Positions 43,619 to 53,713 of a stretch of DNA of 64,000 nucleotides are shown here, piece after piece. Within the stretch, counting starts at the first letter, position 1. Each line of letters opens with the position of its first letter. A program made the translations under genes and the position numbers. The notes beneath the pieces are model-generated. The model was not told the origin of the DNA, did not search any database, and saw nothing but the letters and a program-made list of their open reading frames with translations. The DNA comes from an uncultured Lachnospiraceae bacterium (GTDB taxonomy: Bacteria; Bacillota; Clostridia; Lachnospirales; Lachnospiraceae): NCBI GenBank assembly GCA_902789555.1, contig CADAOF010000001.1:125851-189850 (forward strand), given 5' to 3'.

Positions 43619-43846
43619 ATGGAAATCGAAAAAATCAGAGACATCATCGCAACCACCCTGAACCTTGATCCCGAAGAGGTCACCCCCGACAAGTCCTTTG
43701 CCGAGGATCTTGACGCGGACTCCCTGGACCTTGCCGAGATCATCATGGCGATCGAGGATGAATTCGGTGTGACCATTCCGGACGAGATCCTGGAAAAGGT
43801 CGTTACCGTGCAGGATGCCTATGATCTGGTTAAAACGATCGGCTGA
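43619..43846 (+). CDS. acpP: Acyl carrier protein
   Basis: This 75-residue acidic protein carries the 4'-phosphopantetheine attachment serine S35 in EDLDADSLDLAEIIMAIE. It starts MEIEKIRDIIATTLNLDPEEV and has the standard four-helix length. It shuttles acyl chains in fatty acid and phospholipid synthesis. AGGAGGAA is the ribosome binding site. It is co-transcribed with plsX and followed by a terminator. Confidence 0.97.
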   Translation: MEIEKIRDIIATTLNLDPEEVTPDKSFAEDLDADSLDLAEIIMAIEDEFGVTIPDEILEKVVTVQDAYDLVKTIG

Positions 43847-43875
43847 GACCCGTAAATACTGATCGTTTTGAAAAA

Positions 43876-43926
43876 CCGCACTCCGGAAAGGCCGTTTTGA
43901 ACGGCTTTTTCGGAGCTGCGGCGTTT
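43876..43926 (+). terminator. Nested terminator after acpP
   Basis: The inner stem GCCGTT/AACGGC is followed by TTTTT (43906-43910). An outer CCGCACTCCG arm pairs with CGGAGCTGCGG, with one bulged base. Partial readthrough would feed rnc, for which I see no strong promoter of its own. Confidence 0.75.
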
Positions 43927-43963
43927 TCTGCATTTATCAGGACATTATAAGGAGCGTTTTCTT

Positions 43964-44656
43964 ATGCTGCAGCAGCTGGAAAAGGCCATCGGCTACGAGT
44001 TCAGGGACAAGTCCCTGCTGGCCATGGCACTGGTCCATTCATCGTTCTCCAATGAACACAAAAAAGAGCAGATCCCGAATAACGAACGTCTGGAATTTCT
44101 CGGCGACGCCGCATTGGAACTGGCCTCGAGCCGGTATCTCTACGAGCATTTCCCCGATGAACCGGAAGGCGTGCTTTCCCGCCGCCGCGCGGCCATCGTC
44201 TGCGAACCGTCGCTCGCCGAATGCGCCCGCACGGTCGGTCTGGGACGCCATCTGCAGCTCGGAAAGGGCGAGGAAAAAAATAACGGACGGGAGCGGGATT
44301 CCCTGCTGTCCGACGCATTTGAAGCCGTGATCGGCGCCATGTTCCTGGACGGCGGTTTTACTGTTGCAGAACGTTTCGTGCGCCGCTTTGTCATGGAGAA
44401 GATGACTGATAAGCCGGTCTACAGTGATTCAAAAACAGCCCTGCAGGAAACGGTTCAAAGCAGCCTTACGGACAGCATCTGCTACGAACTGCTCTCGGAA
44501 GAAGGCCCGGAACACGACAAGACCTTTACGGTCGAGGTGAAAATCGGCGGCCTCCCTTACGGCACCGGAAGCGGGCACAATAAGAAGATCGCCGAACAGG
44601 AAGCAGCAGCCGCAGCGCTGGAGCGCCTGAAAACAGAAACGCAAAGCAGACAGTAA
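43964..44656 (+). CDS. rnc: Ribonuclease III
   Basis: This 230-residue protein has the RNase III signature NERLEFLGDAALELASS and the second metal-binding stretch SDAFEAVIGAMFLDGG (catalytic D and E). A C-terminal double-stranded RNA-binding domain starts near 155 (KTALQETVQSSL) and ends GSGHNKKIAEQEAAAAALERL. It processes rRNA precursors and structured mRNAs. AAGGAG lies upstream. The order rnc-smc-ftsY is conserved in Firmicutes. Confidence 0.96.
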   Translation: MLQQLEKAIGYEFRDKSLLAMALVHSSFSNEHKKEQIPNNERLEFLGDAALELASSRYLYEHFPDEPEGVLSRRRAAIVCEPSLAECARTVGLGRHLQLGKGEEKNNGRERDSLLSDAFEAVIGAMFLDGGFTVAERFVRRFVMEKMTDKPVYSDSKTALQETVQSSLTDSICYELLSEEGPEHDKTFTVEVKIGGLPYGTGSGHNKKIAEQEAAAAALERLKTETQSRQ

Positions 44657-44670
44657 AAGGACCAAAAAAC

Positions 44671-47600
44671 ATGTATCTGAAAAAGATCGAAGCACAGGGC
44701 TTCAAATCTTTTGCCAATAAAGCCGTTCTGGAGTTTACGCCCGGCATCATGGGCATCGTCGGTCCGAACGGCAGCGGAAAGAGCAACGTGGCGGATGCGG
44801 TACGCTGGGTGCTTGGTGAGCAAAGCGCCAAGCAGCTGCGCGGCGGCAGCATGCAGGACGTTATTTTTTCCGGTACCGAAGCGCGCAAACCGATGGGCTA
44901 TGCCTATGTTTCTCTGACCCTTGACAACTCGGACCACGTACTTCCCGCGGATTATGACGAGGTGACCGTTACGCGGCAGGTGTTCCGTTCGGGAGAAAGC
45001 GAATACCGCATCAACGGCAACCCCTGCCGTCTCCGCGACATCTACGAGATGTTCTACGACTCCGGGATCGGCAAGGAAGGATATTCCATCATCGGACAGG
45101 GCCAGATCGACCAGGTCCTGAGCAACAAGCCCGAAGAACGCCGCCTGATGTTCGACGAAGCTGCCGGAATCACCAAATACCGCAAGCGCCGGGACATCAC
45201 CCAGAAGAAGCTTGACAGCGAACGCCAGTCTCTCCAGCGCGTCAGTGACATCCTGAGTGAACTGAAGCGCCAGGTCGGACCGCTTGAAAAGCAGTCCGTT
45301 AAGGCGAAGACCTACCTGAAGCTGCGCGATGAACTGCGTTCCTATGAGATCGGCGCCTATTATCTTGAGGCTACGGATCTGGAGAAGAGACTGGGGCAGA
45401 CCCAGGAAAACCTGGAAGTCGTTTCCGGCGATCTCGAACGTTCCCACGCCGATGCCGATACTTTGAAGCAGCAGTATGATGACCTGACGAAACTCGGCGA
45501 AGTCCTCGACGGGGAACTGCAGGCTGCCCGCGCCGAACTGGCCGATCTCCGCGTGCTGAAAGAAAACAAGGAAGGGCGCATCACCCTGCTGGAGGAACAG
45601 ATCCGGACTTCGGCCGCGAGCCAGGGCCTGACCGCCGACCGCATCGCAGCGCTTGACCGGCAGATCGATGAGATCAATGCCGAAAAGGAAGAGATCTACC
45701 GACAGAAAAACGAACTCGACGTTCAGCTGGATGAATCGGATGACCGCATCAGCAGCGCCGAAAACGAAGCCGAAGAGGTCGAGGAGGAGATCCGCGCCGT
45801 AGAGTTCGAACTGGAACAGAAAAACCGTTTCATCATCGAAACGATGAATGAAAAGATCAATATCAGCGGTGAACTGCAGGGTCTGAATTCCAAGGAGGAA
45901 CAGATGCAGCTGCGTGCTGCTGCCATTGCGGACACTTTGAAGGAAAACCTGAAAAAGCGCCGTGAACGGGAGCAGCAGAGCCGTGCGCTTGCCGCTTCGC
46001 TGGAAGACATGCGCAAGGAACTTGCGCATCTGAAAGAGCAGGAAGAAACGCACGGTGCCGCCAGGGACAAGGCAGAAAAGCTGCTCAGCGAGAGCCGTGA
46101 CACCTTCCACCGGCTTTCCCGCGAATATTCCGTCCTGCAGACGCGCAGGGACAACCTGGAAAACCTTGCCGAACGCTATGAAGGCTATAATCAGAGCGTC
46201 AGGCGCGTCATGGAACAGAAGGCAAAATTCCCGGGCGTACGCGGCGTCGTTGCCGATCTGATCTCTGCGGATAAGCGCTATGAGACCGCCATCGAGACCG
46301 CTCTCGGCGGACGTATCCAAAACATCGTGACCGATACCGAAGAAACCGCCAAGAAGATGATCGCCTTCCTCAAGGAAAACCGTTTCGGCCGCGCGACATT
46401 TCTTCCTGTCAATGCCGTAAACGGCGCAGAAGCATTTTCTGTTCCCGAAGCCCTGTCGGAAAAAGGCGTGATCGGAAGAGCGAGCGAACTCGTGAAAGCG
46501 GATGCGTCTCTTTCCGGTGTCGTGCGCTTTCTGCTCGGCCACGTCCTCGTCGTTGACGGGATGGATCAGGCTCTCTCCCTTGCGCGGAAATACCGCTACC
46601 GCATGCATATCGTGACGCTTGAAGGCGAATATCTTGCCCCCGGCGGATCGATCTCCGGCGGCGCGTTCAAGTCTTCGTCCAACCTGCTCGGCCGCAGCCG
46701 TGAGCTTTCCGAAGTCACGGCAAGCCTGAAGCAGATGAAAAAAGAGCTTGACGCAGCTAAGCAAAACGCCGAGGAAGCGGAGAAAACGGCATCTTCCGAA
46801 CGTGAACTGTACGGGAAAGCTGCAGCGGAAAGAGCTTCTCTGAGCCTTAAGGAGGCAGCGTTAGCCTCGCAGTCGGAGAGCCGCAGGCGCGAAGACCGCG
46901 AAGCGCTTGAGCGGGATACCGCACTCGAAGTCGAACAGCAGAAGATCAAAGACGATATCAAAGGGATCGCCGAGGAGCGCCTGCGCATCCAGAAACGTTC
47001 CGTCGGCCTCGACCGCGACAATGAGACCAGGCAGAGCGAGGTCAGCCGTTCCATGCACCGTCTGGAAACGGAGAAGGGGAAACTGGCCGAAAAGACTAAA
47101 GCTCTCGAGGAACTCCGCCTCGAATTTGCCAACCTGAACCAGAAAAATGAATTCATTCTTGAGAATATCCGCCGTCTGAACAGCGAGACGGACCGGCTGG
47201 AAGAAGAGAAGAAGGCCTTGAGCGGCAGCGTCGGCAATGAAGAAGAAGCCGAAGCCCAGCGCCGGACGGAGATCGGACAGTTGAGAGAAGAGATCGAAGC
47301 CGAGACCGAGAGGATGAACGAGCTGGATATATTCCTGGACGGCAAGCAGAAGGAACAGGAAACGCAGCGTACAAAGCAGCAGGGATTCTTTGAAGCCCGC
47401 GAAGATCTGACCCGCCGCATTTCCGAACTGGACAAGGAAAACTACCGCCTAGAAGGCATTAAGCAGCGCCTCGAGGAACAGATCGAGAAGCAGGCCGAAT
47501 ACATCTGGACCGAGTATGAAATGACGCCTTCGCAGGCCAAGGCGACCCGCCGTGAGGATATCGTATCCCTGACAGAGGCGAGACGCTTCATCGCTCAGAA

Positions 47601-48246
47601 GAAAGGCGAGATCAAGGAACTCGGACCGGTCAACGTCGGTGCCATCGAAGAATACAAGGAAGTTTCGGAACGCTATGAATTCCTGAATACGCAGTATGAG
47701 GATCTTGTCAAGGCCGAGGGCGAGCTGGTCGGCATGATCGGCGAACTCGAAAGCGGAATGCGGAAGCAGTTCAAGGAACGCTTTGAGCAGATCCGCACGG
47801 AATTCGGCAAGGTCTTCAGCGAACTGTTCGCGGGCGGAAAGGGCTCTCTCGAACTGGAACAGGGCGAAGATGTTCTTTCGGCAGGCGTCATCATCAACGC
47901 GCAGCCGCCCGGCAAGAAACTGGTCAACATGATGCAGCTTTCCGGCGGGGAGAAGGCATTGACGGCGATCGCACTGCTTTTCGCGATCCAGAACCTTAAA
48001 CCTTCGCCGTTCTGCCTGCTCGATGAGATCGAAGCCGCGCTGGACGAACCGAACGTCAACCGCTTTGCAGATTACCTTGCCCGCCTCAAGGGTTCGACGC
48101 AGTTCATCGTGATCACGCACCGCCGCGGCACCATGGAAATGACCGACCGTCTCTACGGCATCACGATGCAGGAGAAGGGTGTTTCCGCCCTGGTATCCGT
48201 CAATCTGACGGATGCGAAGAAGACAAAGGAACTTTTAGGAGAATGA
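44671..48246 (+). CDS. smc: Chromosome segregation ATPase SMC
   Basis: This 1191-residue protein has the full SMC plan. N-terminal Walker A GPNGSGKSN is followed by WVLGEQSAKQLRGG. Then come a long coiled coil (about 170-510), a globular hinge (about 515-660, GVRGVVADLISADKRYETAIE), a second coiled coil (about 670-1010) and the C-terminal head with signature LSGGEKALTAIALLFAI and Walker B FCLLDEIEAALDEPN. SMC dimers with ScpA and ScpB extrude DNA loops to separate chromosomes. AAAGGA lies upstream, and ftsY starts two bases after its stop codon. Confidence 0.97.
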   Translation: MYLKKIEAQGFKSFANKAVLEFTPGIMGIVGPNGSGKSNVADAVRWVLGEQSAKQLRGGSMQDVIFSGTEARKPMGYAYVSLTLDNSDHVLPADYDEVTVTRQVFRSGESEYRINGNPCRLRDIYEMFYDSGIGKEGYSIIGQGQIDQVLSNKPEERRLMFDEAAGITKYRKRRDITQKKLDSERQSLQRVSDILSELKRQVGPLEKQSVKAKTYLKLRDELRSYEIGAYYLEATDLEKRLGQTQENLEVVSGDLERSHADADTLKQQYDDLTKLGEVLDGELQAARAELADLRVLKENKEGRITLLEEQIRTSAASQGLTADRIAALDRQIDEINAEKEEIYRQKNELDVQLDESDDRISSAENEAEEVEEEIRAVEFELEQKNRFIIETMNEKINISGELQGLNSKEEQMQLRAAAIADTLKENLKKRREREQQSRALAASLEDMRKELAHLKEQEETHGAARDKAEKLLSESRDTFHRLSREYSVLQTRRDNLENLAERYEGYNQSVRRVMEQKAKFPGVRGVVADLISADKRYETAIETALGGRIQNIVTDTEETAKKMIAFLKENRFGRATFLPVNAVNGAEAFSVPEALSEKGVIGRASELVKADASLSGVVRFLLGHVLVVDGMDQALSLARKYRYRMHIVTLEGEYLAPGGSISGGAFKSSSNLLGRSRELSEVTASLKQMKKELDAAKQNAEEAEKTASSERELYGKAAAERASLSLKEAALASQSESRRREDREALERDTALEVEQQKIKDDIKGIAEERLRIQKRSVGLDRDNETRQSEVSRSMHRLETEKGKLAEKTKALEELRLEFANLNQKNEFILENIRRLNSETDRLEEEKKALSGSVGNEEEAEAQRRTEIGQLREEIEAETERMNELDIFLDGKQKEQETQRTKQQGFFEAREDLTRRISELDKENYRLEGIKQRLEEQIEKQAEYIWTEYEMTPSQAKATRREDIVSLTEARRFIAQKKGEIKELGPVNVGAIEEYKEVSERYEFLNTQYEDLVKAEGELVGMIGELESGMRKQFKERFEQIRTEFGKVFSELFAGGKGSLELEQGEDVLSAGVIINAQPPGKKLVNMMQLSGGEKALTAIALLFAIQNLKPSPFCLLDEIEAALDEPNVNRFADYLARLKGSTQFIVITHRRGTMEMTDRLYGITMQEKGVSALVSVNLTDAKKTKELLGE

Positions 48247-48247
48247 C

Positions 48248-49120
48248 ATGGCTAAAATCGGCTTTTTCGGCAGGCTGAAGCATCTGTTTGCCGCTTCCGA
48301 CATCACGGAGGATTTCTTTGACGAACTCGAAGAGACCCTGATCCTCTCCGACGTCGGCATGGAGGCTTCCGAAGAGATCATTGCGGAACTCAGGCGCCGC
48401 GTTTCCCTGCGCGGCCTGAAGTTTACCGACGAATGCAAGGAATGCCTGAAGGACCTGATCAAGGAGCGCCTGGAGGAACTGTACTCCGACCGGTACTGGG
48501 AGACTGAGCCTGCGCTTTTGATGATCGTCGGCGTGAACGGCGTCGGCAAGACGACCACGATCGGCAAGCTGGCGGCGTCTCTTACGTCCGACGGCCGGAA
48601 GGTGATGCTGGTCGCTGCCGATACCTTCCGTGCCGGAGCTGCCGAACAGCTTACTGTCTGGGCGGAAAGAAGCGGCGCTGACATCATTGCGCAGAAAGAA
48701 GGGGCTGACCCTTCCAGCGTCATGTACGACGGCATCGCCGCAGCGAAATCGCGCCGTTCCGACGTCATCCTCGTAGATACCGCCGGCCGCCTGCACAACA
48801 AGAAAAATCTCATGGAAGAACTGGCCAAGATGAACCGGGTCGCCGAACGCGAAGCAGGTTCCTACCGGAAAGCGACGCTGATCGTGCTTGATGCGACGAC
48901 CGGCCAGAACGCACTCAGCCAGGCACGCGTCTTTACCAAAGCGACCGACGTCGCCGGCATCATCCTGACCAAGGTCGACGGCACCGCAAAAGGCGGCGTC
49001 GTCCTTGCCATCCAGCAGGAGATCGGCGTCCCCATCGTTTATCTCGGCTGCGGGGAACGCGTCGGCGACCTGGAGATCTTCGACGCCGACAGCTTCGTCG
49101 ACGCCATGTTTGAAGAATAA
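48248..49120 (+). CDS. ftsY: Signal recognition particle receptor FtsY
   Basis: This 290-residue SRP GTPase has an N domain (1-85), then the G domain with [15 protein letters not shown] (G1), [11 protein letters not shown], the [17 protein letters not shown]3 region and [10 protein letters not shown] (G4). The long acidic A domain of E. coli FtsY is missing, as in most Firmicutes. It docks ribosome-SRP complexes at the membrane. Ffh is not next to it here; the neighbouring gene is dnaE. Confidence 0.96.
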   Translation: MAKIGFFGRLKHLFAASDITEDFFDELEETLILSDVGMEASEEIIAELRRRVSLRGLKFTDECKECLKDLIKERLEELYSDRYWETEPALLMIVGVNGVGKTTTIGKLAASLTSDGRKVMLVAADTFRAGAAEQLTVWAERSGADIIAQKEGADPSSVMYDGIAAAKSRRSDVILVDTAGRLHNKKNLMEELAKMNRVAEREAGSYRKATLIVLDATTGQNALSQARVFTKATDVAGIILTKVDGTAKGGVVLAIQQEIGVPIVYLGCGERVGDLEIFDADSFVDAMFEE

Positions 49121-49162
49121 ACTGCAGCAATCAGCTGCTCACCGCAGCAAGGAGTGAGAACC

Positions 49163-52100
49163 ATGGCCTTTACGCATCTGCACGTTCATACGGAATACAG
49201 CTTGCTCGACGGCTCCGGAAAGATCGGCGAAATGGTCGACCGGGCTAAGGAACTCGGCATGGATTCCCTGGCCATTACCGATCACGGCGTGATGTACGGC
49301 GTGATCGATTTTTACCGTGCCTGCAAAGAAAAGGGTATCCGCCCGATCCTCGGCTGCGAGGTATACGTCGCGCCGGGTTCCCGTCTCGATCGGGAACCGG
49401 GAGGCGGAGAGGATCGTTATTACCACCTGGTCCTGCTGGCTGAAAACGATAAAGGCTATGCCAACCTGATGCGCCTCGTTTCGCAGGGCTTCATTGACGG
49501 CTACTATTACCGGCCGCGCGTGGACAAGGAACTCCTCAGAGAATACCACGAGGGCATCATTGCCCTCAGCGCCTGTCTTGCGGGCGAAGTACCGCGCTGG
49601 CTCGAACGGGGCATGTACGAAGAAGCCAAGAAAGCAGCCCTGGAACACCTCGAGATCTTCGGCGAAAACAATTATTTCCTTGAACTGCAGGATCACGGCA
49701 TTCCCGAACAGAAGGCTGTCAACATGCAGCTGATCCGCCTCTCACAGGAGACCGGGATCCCGCTTGTCGCAACGAACGACATTCACTACACACTTGCCGA
49801 CGACGCCGAAGCGCATGATCTGCTGCTCTGCATCCAGACCGGAAAGAAGGTCTCGGATCAGGACCGCATGCGCTACGAGGGCGGCCAGTACTACATCAAA
49901 TCCGAAGAGGAGATGCGCAGCATTTTCCCCTATGCACTTGACGCGCTGGAACGGACCCACGAGATCGCCATGCGCTGCGAGGTGAACATCGAATTCGGCG
50001 TCACCAAACTGCCGCACTACGACGTGCCCGAAGGTTTCACCTCGGAATCCTACCTCCGCCATCTCTGCAGCCAAGGGATAGAGAAGCGCTATAAGCCTGT
50101 GAGTAAGACAGCCCGTGAGCGTCTGGAATACGAACTGGATGTCATTGTTAAAATGGGTTACGTCGACTACTTCCTGATCGTATGGGATTTCATCAACTAC
50201 GCGCGCACCCACGGCATAGCCGTCGGTCCCGGACGCGGCTCAGGCGCCGGCTCCATCGTGGCATATTCGCTTTACATCACCAACGTAGACCCGCTGAAGT
50301 ACGACCTGCTGTTTGAACGCTTCCTGAATCCCGAACGCGTGACGATGCCCGATATCGACATCGATTTCTGCTACGAGCGGCGCGGCGAGGTCATCGATTA
50401 CGTGACCCGAAAATACGGGCAGGATTCCGTAGTGCAGATCGTCACGTTCGGAACGCTGCAGGCCCGCGGCGTGATCCGTGACGTCGGACGCGTGCTTGAC
50501 CTTCCCTACGCTTTCTGCGACAAGGTCGCAAAGATGATCCCGAAGGACCTGGACATCACGCTGGACAAGGCCCTTGACCGCAGCCGCGAGTTTGCCGAAG
50601 CCTACAAGACCGACCCGCAGGTCAAGAAGGTCGTCGATTTCGCAAGGCGTCTTGAAGGACTGCCGCGGCACGCTTCGACCCATGCGGCCGGCGTCGTCAT
50701 CTGCAGCCGTCCGGCCTATGAATTCGTTCCTCTGTCCCGCAGCGCAGACGGCCAGTTGACCACGCAGTTCACCATGACGACGATCGAGCAGCTCGGTCTT
50801 CTTAAGATGGACTTCCTGGGGCTTCGGACCCTTACCGTCATCCGCGACGCCATTCAGTTCGTGAAGGAAAGGACAGGCCGAGTGATCGATCTCGACACCT
50901 TGCCGCTCGACGATCCCAAGGTCTTCGACCTTATCGGCTCGGGCCGCGACGAAGGCATTTTCCAGCTTGAATCCGGCGGCATGAAGAGCTTCATGAAGGA
51001 ACTGAAGCCGCATAACATCGAAGACGTCATCGCCGGCATCGCACTGTACCGTCCGGGTCCCATGCGTTTCATTCCGACCTACGTGCGTGCCAAGAACGGC
51101 GGCACGCCCGTCACCTACCTGACGCCGCAGCTGAAACCGATCCTTGAATCCACTTACGGCTGCATCGTTTACCAGGAGCAGGTCATGCAGATCGTGCGCG
51201 ACCTGGGCGGCTATACGCTCGGCCGGAGCGACCTTGTGCGCCGTGCGATGAGCAAGAAGAAGGCCTCCGTGATGGAGAAGGAGCGGGCAAATTTCGTCTA
51301 CGGCAATCCTGAGGAGCACATTCCCGGCTGCCTTGCGAACGGCATTTCCGAGACCGTTGCCCACCAGATCTACGACAGCATGATGGACTTCGCCCAGTAC
51401 GCCTTCAACAAGGCTCACGCGACCTGCTACGCCGTTGTCGGATACTGGACGGCCTATCTGAAGCTGTACTATCCGGCGGAATTCATGTCGGCCCTGCTGA
51501 CCAGCGTCATGGACGTTTCGACCAAGGTCGCGGAATATATAGGCGTCTGCCGCCAGATGGGCATTAAGATCCTTCCTCCTGACATTAACGAGAGCAGTTA
51601 CGGGTTCACGCCGGCTGACAGCGGTATCCGCTACGGCCTCTCAGCGATCAAAAACGTCGGACGGAACGTCGTGGACGCTGTCATTGCCGAACGGGAGCGA
51701 AGCGGCGATTTTGTCAGCCTCGGGGACTTCCTCAGCAGGATGACCGGACGCGAGATCAACAAGCGCATCGTGGAAAACTTCATTTTTTCCGGTGCATTTG
51801 ACGCGCTCCCCGGCACGCGAAGCCAGAAGATCGCCGTCTACGCAGACCTCATGGACCGGAAGCAGAAGGCTAAAAAGGACGCGGTCGAAGGGCAGATGAG
51901 CCTGTTTGATTTTGCCGCACCGGAAGAAAAGGCGGCAAGCGATTCCTTCCCGGACATTCCGGACTATTCCAAGGCTGACCGTCTTGCCTACGAAAAGGAA
52001 GTCCTCGGCCTCTACGTCAGCGGCCATCCTCTCGAAGAAGACGAAGAGCGCCTGCGCCGCAACGTTACCGCACGGATCTCCGATTTCAGCGTTGACGAAG

Positions 52101-52654
52101 AGAGTGGTGAAGCCGGTGTGATCGACGGATCCATCCAGACGATCGGCGGCATCATTACGCGCAGGACCGTCCGGAATACCAAAAACGGAAAGTCCATGAT
52201 CATCCTGAACGTGGAAGACATGACGGATTCCCTTGAAGTCCTGCTGTTCCCGAAGGATGCCGAAGCCTATCGCGACAAAGTCGAGGAAGGCGCAAGAGTG
52301 TTCATCCGCGGACGCGTCTCGCTCGGCGACGACCTGAAGGGCAAGCTGATCTGCGAACAGGTCCTTCGCTTTGACGAGCTGGAACACGAACTGTGGATCC
52401 TTTACCCGGACCAGGAAAGCTACCTGGAGGATGAAAGACGCCTCCTCAAGCTGCTGCAGGGGGAACCCGCAGTCGTTGCAATCAGGAAGACCCGTCAGAT
52501 CAAGCACCTTCCCGGTGTAGCCGGACGCGGTCTGACGGAGGAGGTTTACAAAGGCCTGCTCGAAACCTACGGCAGCGACAAAGTTGCTCTTCGTGAGAAA
52601 AAAGTTGAAGACTGCTGGAAAAAGTCTTATAATAATACGCATAAATTTTTCTGA
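49163..52654 (+). CDS. dnaE: DNA polymerase III alpha subunit (DnaE)
   Basis: This 1163-residue protein has the N-terminal PHP domain (FTHLHVHTEYSLLDG), a C-family polymerase core with the catalytic aspartates in MPDIDIDFCYERR and the GPGRGSGAGS motif, a helix-hairpin-helix section, and a C-terminal OB fold (about 985-1060). There is no proofreading exonuclease domain, so it is DnaE and not PolC. It probably handles lagging-strand priming beside PolC (knowledge of Firmicutes). A GTG at 49154 overlaps the AAGGAG; the ATG at 49163 is better placed. A promoter for pfkA lies inside its 3' end. Confidence 0.96.
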   Translation: MAFTHLHVHTEYSLLDGSGKIGEMVDRAKELGMDSLAITDHGVMYGVIDFYRACKEKGIRPILGCEVYVAPGSRLDREPGGGEDRYYHLVLLAENDKGYANLMRLVSQGFIDGYYYRPRVDKELLREYHEGIIALSACLAGEVPRWLERGMYEEAKKAALEHLEIFGENNYFLELQDHGIPEQKAVNMQLIRLSQETGIPLVATNDIHYTLADDAEAHDLLLCIQTGKKVSDQDRMRYEGGQYYIKSEEEMRSIFPYALDALERTHEIAMRCEVNIEFGVTKLPHYDVPEGFTSESYLRHLCSQGIEKRYKPVSKTARERLEYELDVIVKMGYVDYFLIVWDFINYARTHGIAVGPGRGSGAGSIVAYSLYITNVDPLKYDLLFERFLNPERVTMPDIDIDFCYERRGEVIDYVTRKYGQDSVVQIVTFGTLQARGVIRDVGRVLDLPYAFCDKVAKMIPKDLDITLDKALDRSREFAEAYKTDPQVKKVVDFARRLEGLPRHASTHAAGVVICSRPAYEFVPLSRSADGQLTTQFTMTTIEQLGLLKMDFLGLRTLTVIRDAIQFVKERTGRVIDLDTLPLDDPKVFDLIGSGRDEGIFQLESGGMKSFMKELKPHNIEDVIAGIALYRPGPMRFIPTYVRAKNGGTPVTYLTPQLKPILESTYGCIVYQEQVMQIVRDLGGYTLGRSDLVRRAMSKKKASVMEKERANFVYGNPEEHIPGCLANGISETVAHQIYDSMMDFAQYAFNKAHATCYAVVGYWTAYLKLYYPAEFMSALLTSVMDVSTKVAEYIGVCRQMGIKILPPDINESSYGFTPADSGIRYGLSAIKNVGRNVVDAVIAERERSGDFVSLGDFLSRMTGREINKRIVENFIFSGAFDALPGTRSQKIAVYADLMDRKQKAKKDAVEGQMSLFDFAAPEEKAASDSFPDIPDYSKADRLAYEKEVLGLYVSGHPLEEDEERLRRNVTARISDFSVDEESGEAGVIDGSIQTIGGIITRRTVRNTKNGKSMIILNVEDMTDSLEVLLFPKDAEAYRDKVEEGARVFIRGRVSLGDDLKGKLICEQVLRFDELEHELWILYPDQESYLEDERRLLKLLQGEPAVVAIRKTRQIKHLPGVAGRGLTEEVYKGLLETYGSDKVALREKKVEDCWKKSYNNTHKFF
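52605..52633 (+). promoter_or_regulatory. Internal promoter for pfkA within the dnaE 3' end
   Basis: TTGAAG (52605-52610), 17 bp, TATAAT (52628-52633). It is entirely inside dnaE codons and about 50 bases before pfkA, so glycolytic demand can be met independently of dnaE. Confidence 0.65.
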
Positions 52655-52681
52655 TCTCAGGCATCGGACAGGAGGCACAAA

Positions 52682-53659
52682 ATGGCTGACAAACAGATCA
52701 CGATCGGCGTACTGACCAGCGGGGGCGACGCTCCCGGCATGAATGCAGCTGTCAGGGCAGTTGTCAGAATAGGCATCAACAAAGGATTCAGAGTCATCGG
52801 CATCTACCGCGGCTATCACGGCCTGTTCAAGGAGGAGTTCCGTGAACTGACTGCCTTTGACGTCAGAGATACCGTCCAGCACGGCGGAACGGTCCTGTAC
52901 ACGGCACGCAGCAAGAGCATGATGCAGCCGGACGGTCCCGCAAGAGCTGCTGAGATCCTGAAAAATCACGGGATCGACGTACTTGTCGCGATCGGCGGCG
53001 ACGGAACCTTCCGCGGCGCCCTGGCGATCGCGAAATGCGGCGTCAACGTGATCGGCATACCGGCGACCATCGATCTGGACATGGCCTGCACCGACTATAC
53101 GATCGGCTTCGATTCGGCCATCGATACGGCGGTCGACGCGATCGACAAGATCCGAGATTCGGGCACCGCACACGAACGTATCAGCATTGTCGAAGTGATG
53201 GGGCGGAAATGCGGTTCGATCGCGCTGTGGTGCGGCATAGCCAGCGGCGCCGAAGAAATCCTGATTCCCGAGACCTACGATTACAACGACAAGGCGCTCA
53301 TCGACAGAATCAAGGAACGCGAAGCCCTCGGCAAGAAACAGCACATCATCATCAACGCGGAAGGCGTCGGCGATTCGGAAGCGCTGGCAAGGCGCATTGA
53401 GAACGCAACCGGCATCGAAGCGAGAGCGACCATTCTCGGCTACATGCAGCGTGGCGGTTCGCCGTCTGCACTCGACCGTGTCAAGGCGTCCCTGATGGGC
53501 GAGCAGGCCATCGAATGCATCGTGGCCGGCAGAATGAACCGTGCCGTGGTCGAGAAGAACGGAAGGATCAAGGACATGGATCTTGAGGAAGCGATCAATT
53601 CCACCAAGGAACAGTCCCGTGACCTTCTGAGCGTATCGAAGAACCTCGTACGCCATTAA
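52682..53659 (+). CDS. pfkA: 6-phosphofructokinase
   Basis: This 325-residue enzyme makes fructose 1,6-bisphosphate. The glycine-rich start VLTSGGDAPGMNAAVRA and the GGDGTFRGA motif (glycine after GGD) fit the ATP-dependent type. The catalytic loop reads PATIDLDMACTDYTIGFD instead of the usual PGTIDND. The key aspartates are kept, while the asparagine is a leucine, a variant I recall from related Clostridia. MGRKCG and YMQRGGSPSALDR complete the sugar phosphate site. AGGAGG lies upstream. The dnaE-pfkA order is common in Firmicutes. Confidence 0.94.
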   Translation: MADKQITIGVLTSGGDAPGMNAAVRAVVRIGINKGFRVIGIYRGYHGLFKEEFRELTAFDVRDTVQHGGTVLYTARSKSMMQPDGPARAAEILKNHGIDVLVAIGGDGTFRGALAIAKCGVNVIGIPATIDLDMACTDYTIGFDSAIDTAVDAIDKIRDSGTAHERISIVEVMGRKCGSIALWCGIASGAEEILIPETYDYNDKALIDRIKEREALGKKQHIIINAEGVGDSEALARRIENATGIEARATILGYMQRGGSPSALDRVKASLMGEQAIECIVAGRMNRAVVEKNGRIKDMDLEEAINSTKEQSRDLLSVSKNLVRH

Positions 53660-53713
53660 ACAGACAGAGCACTGCCTGAACACACGATAATCATTTCGGA
53701 AAGGAGGGAAAAC

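Noticed and set aside
44557-46764. A 735-codon open frame antisense to smc and rnc
   Set aside because: It is a shadow frame with repetitive Leu/Phe-rich sequence that mirrors the coiled-coil codons of smc.
52682-53659. pfkA as an inactive or pyrophosphate-dependent enzyme
   Set aside because: The GGDGT motif and both catalytic aspartates are kept. The Asn to Leu change seems to be a lineage variant and not damage.
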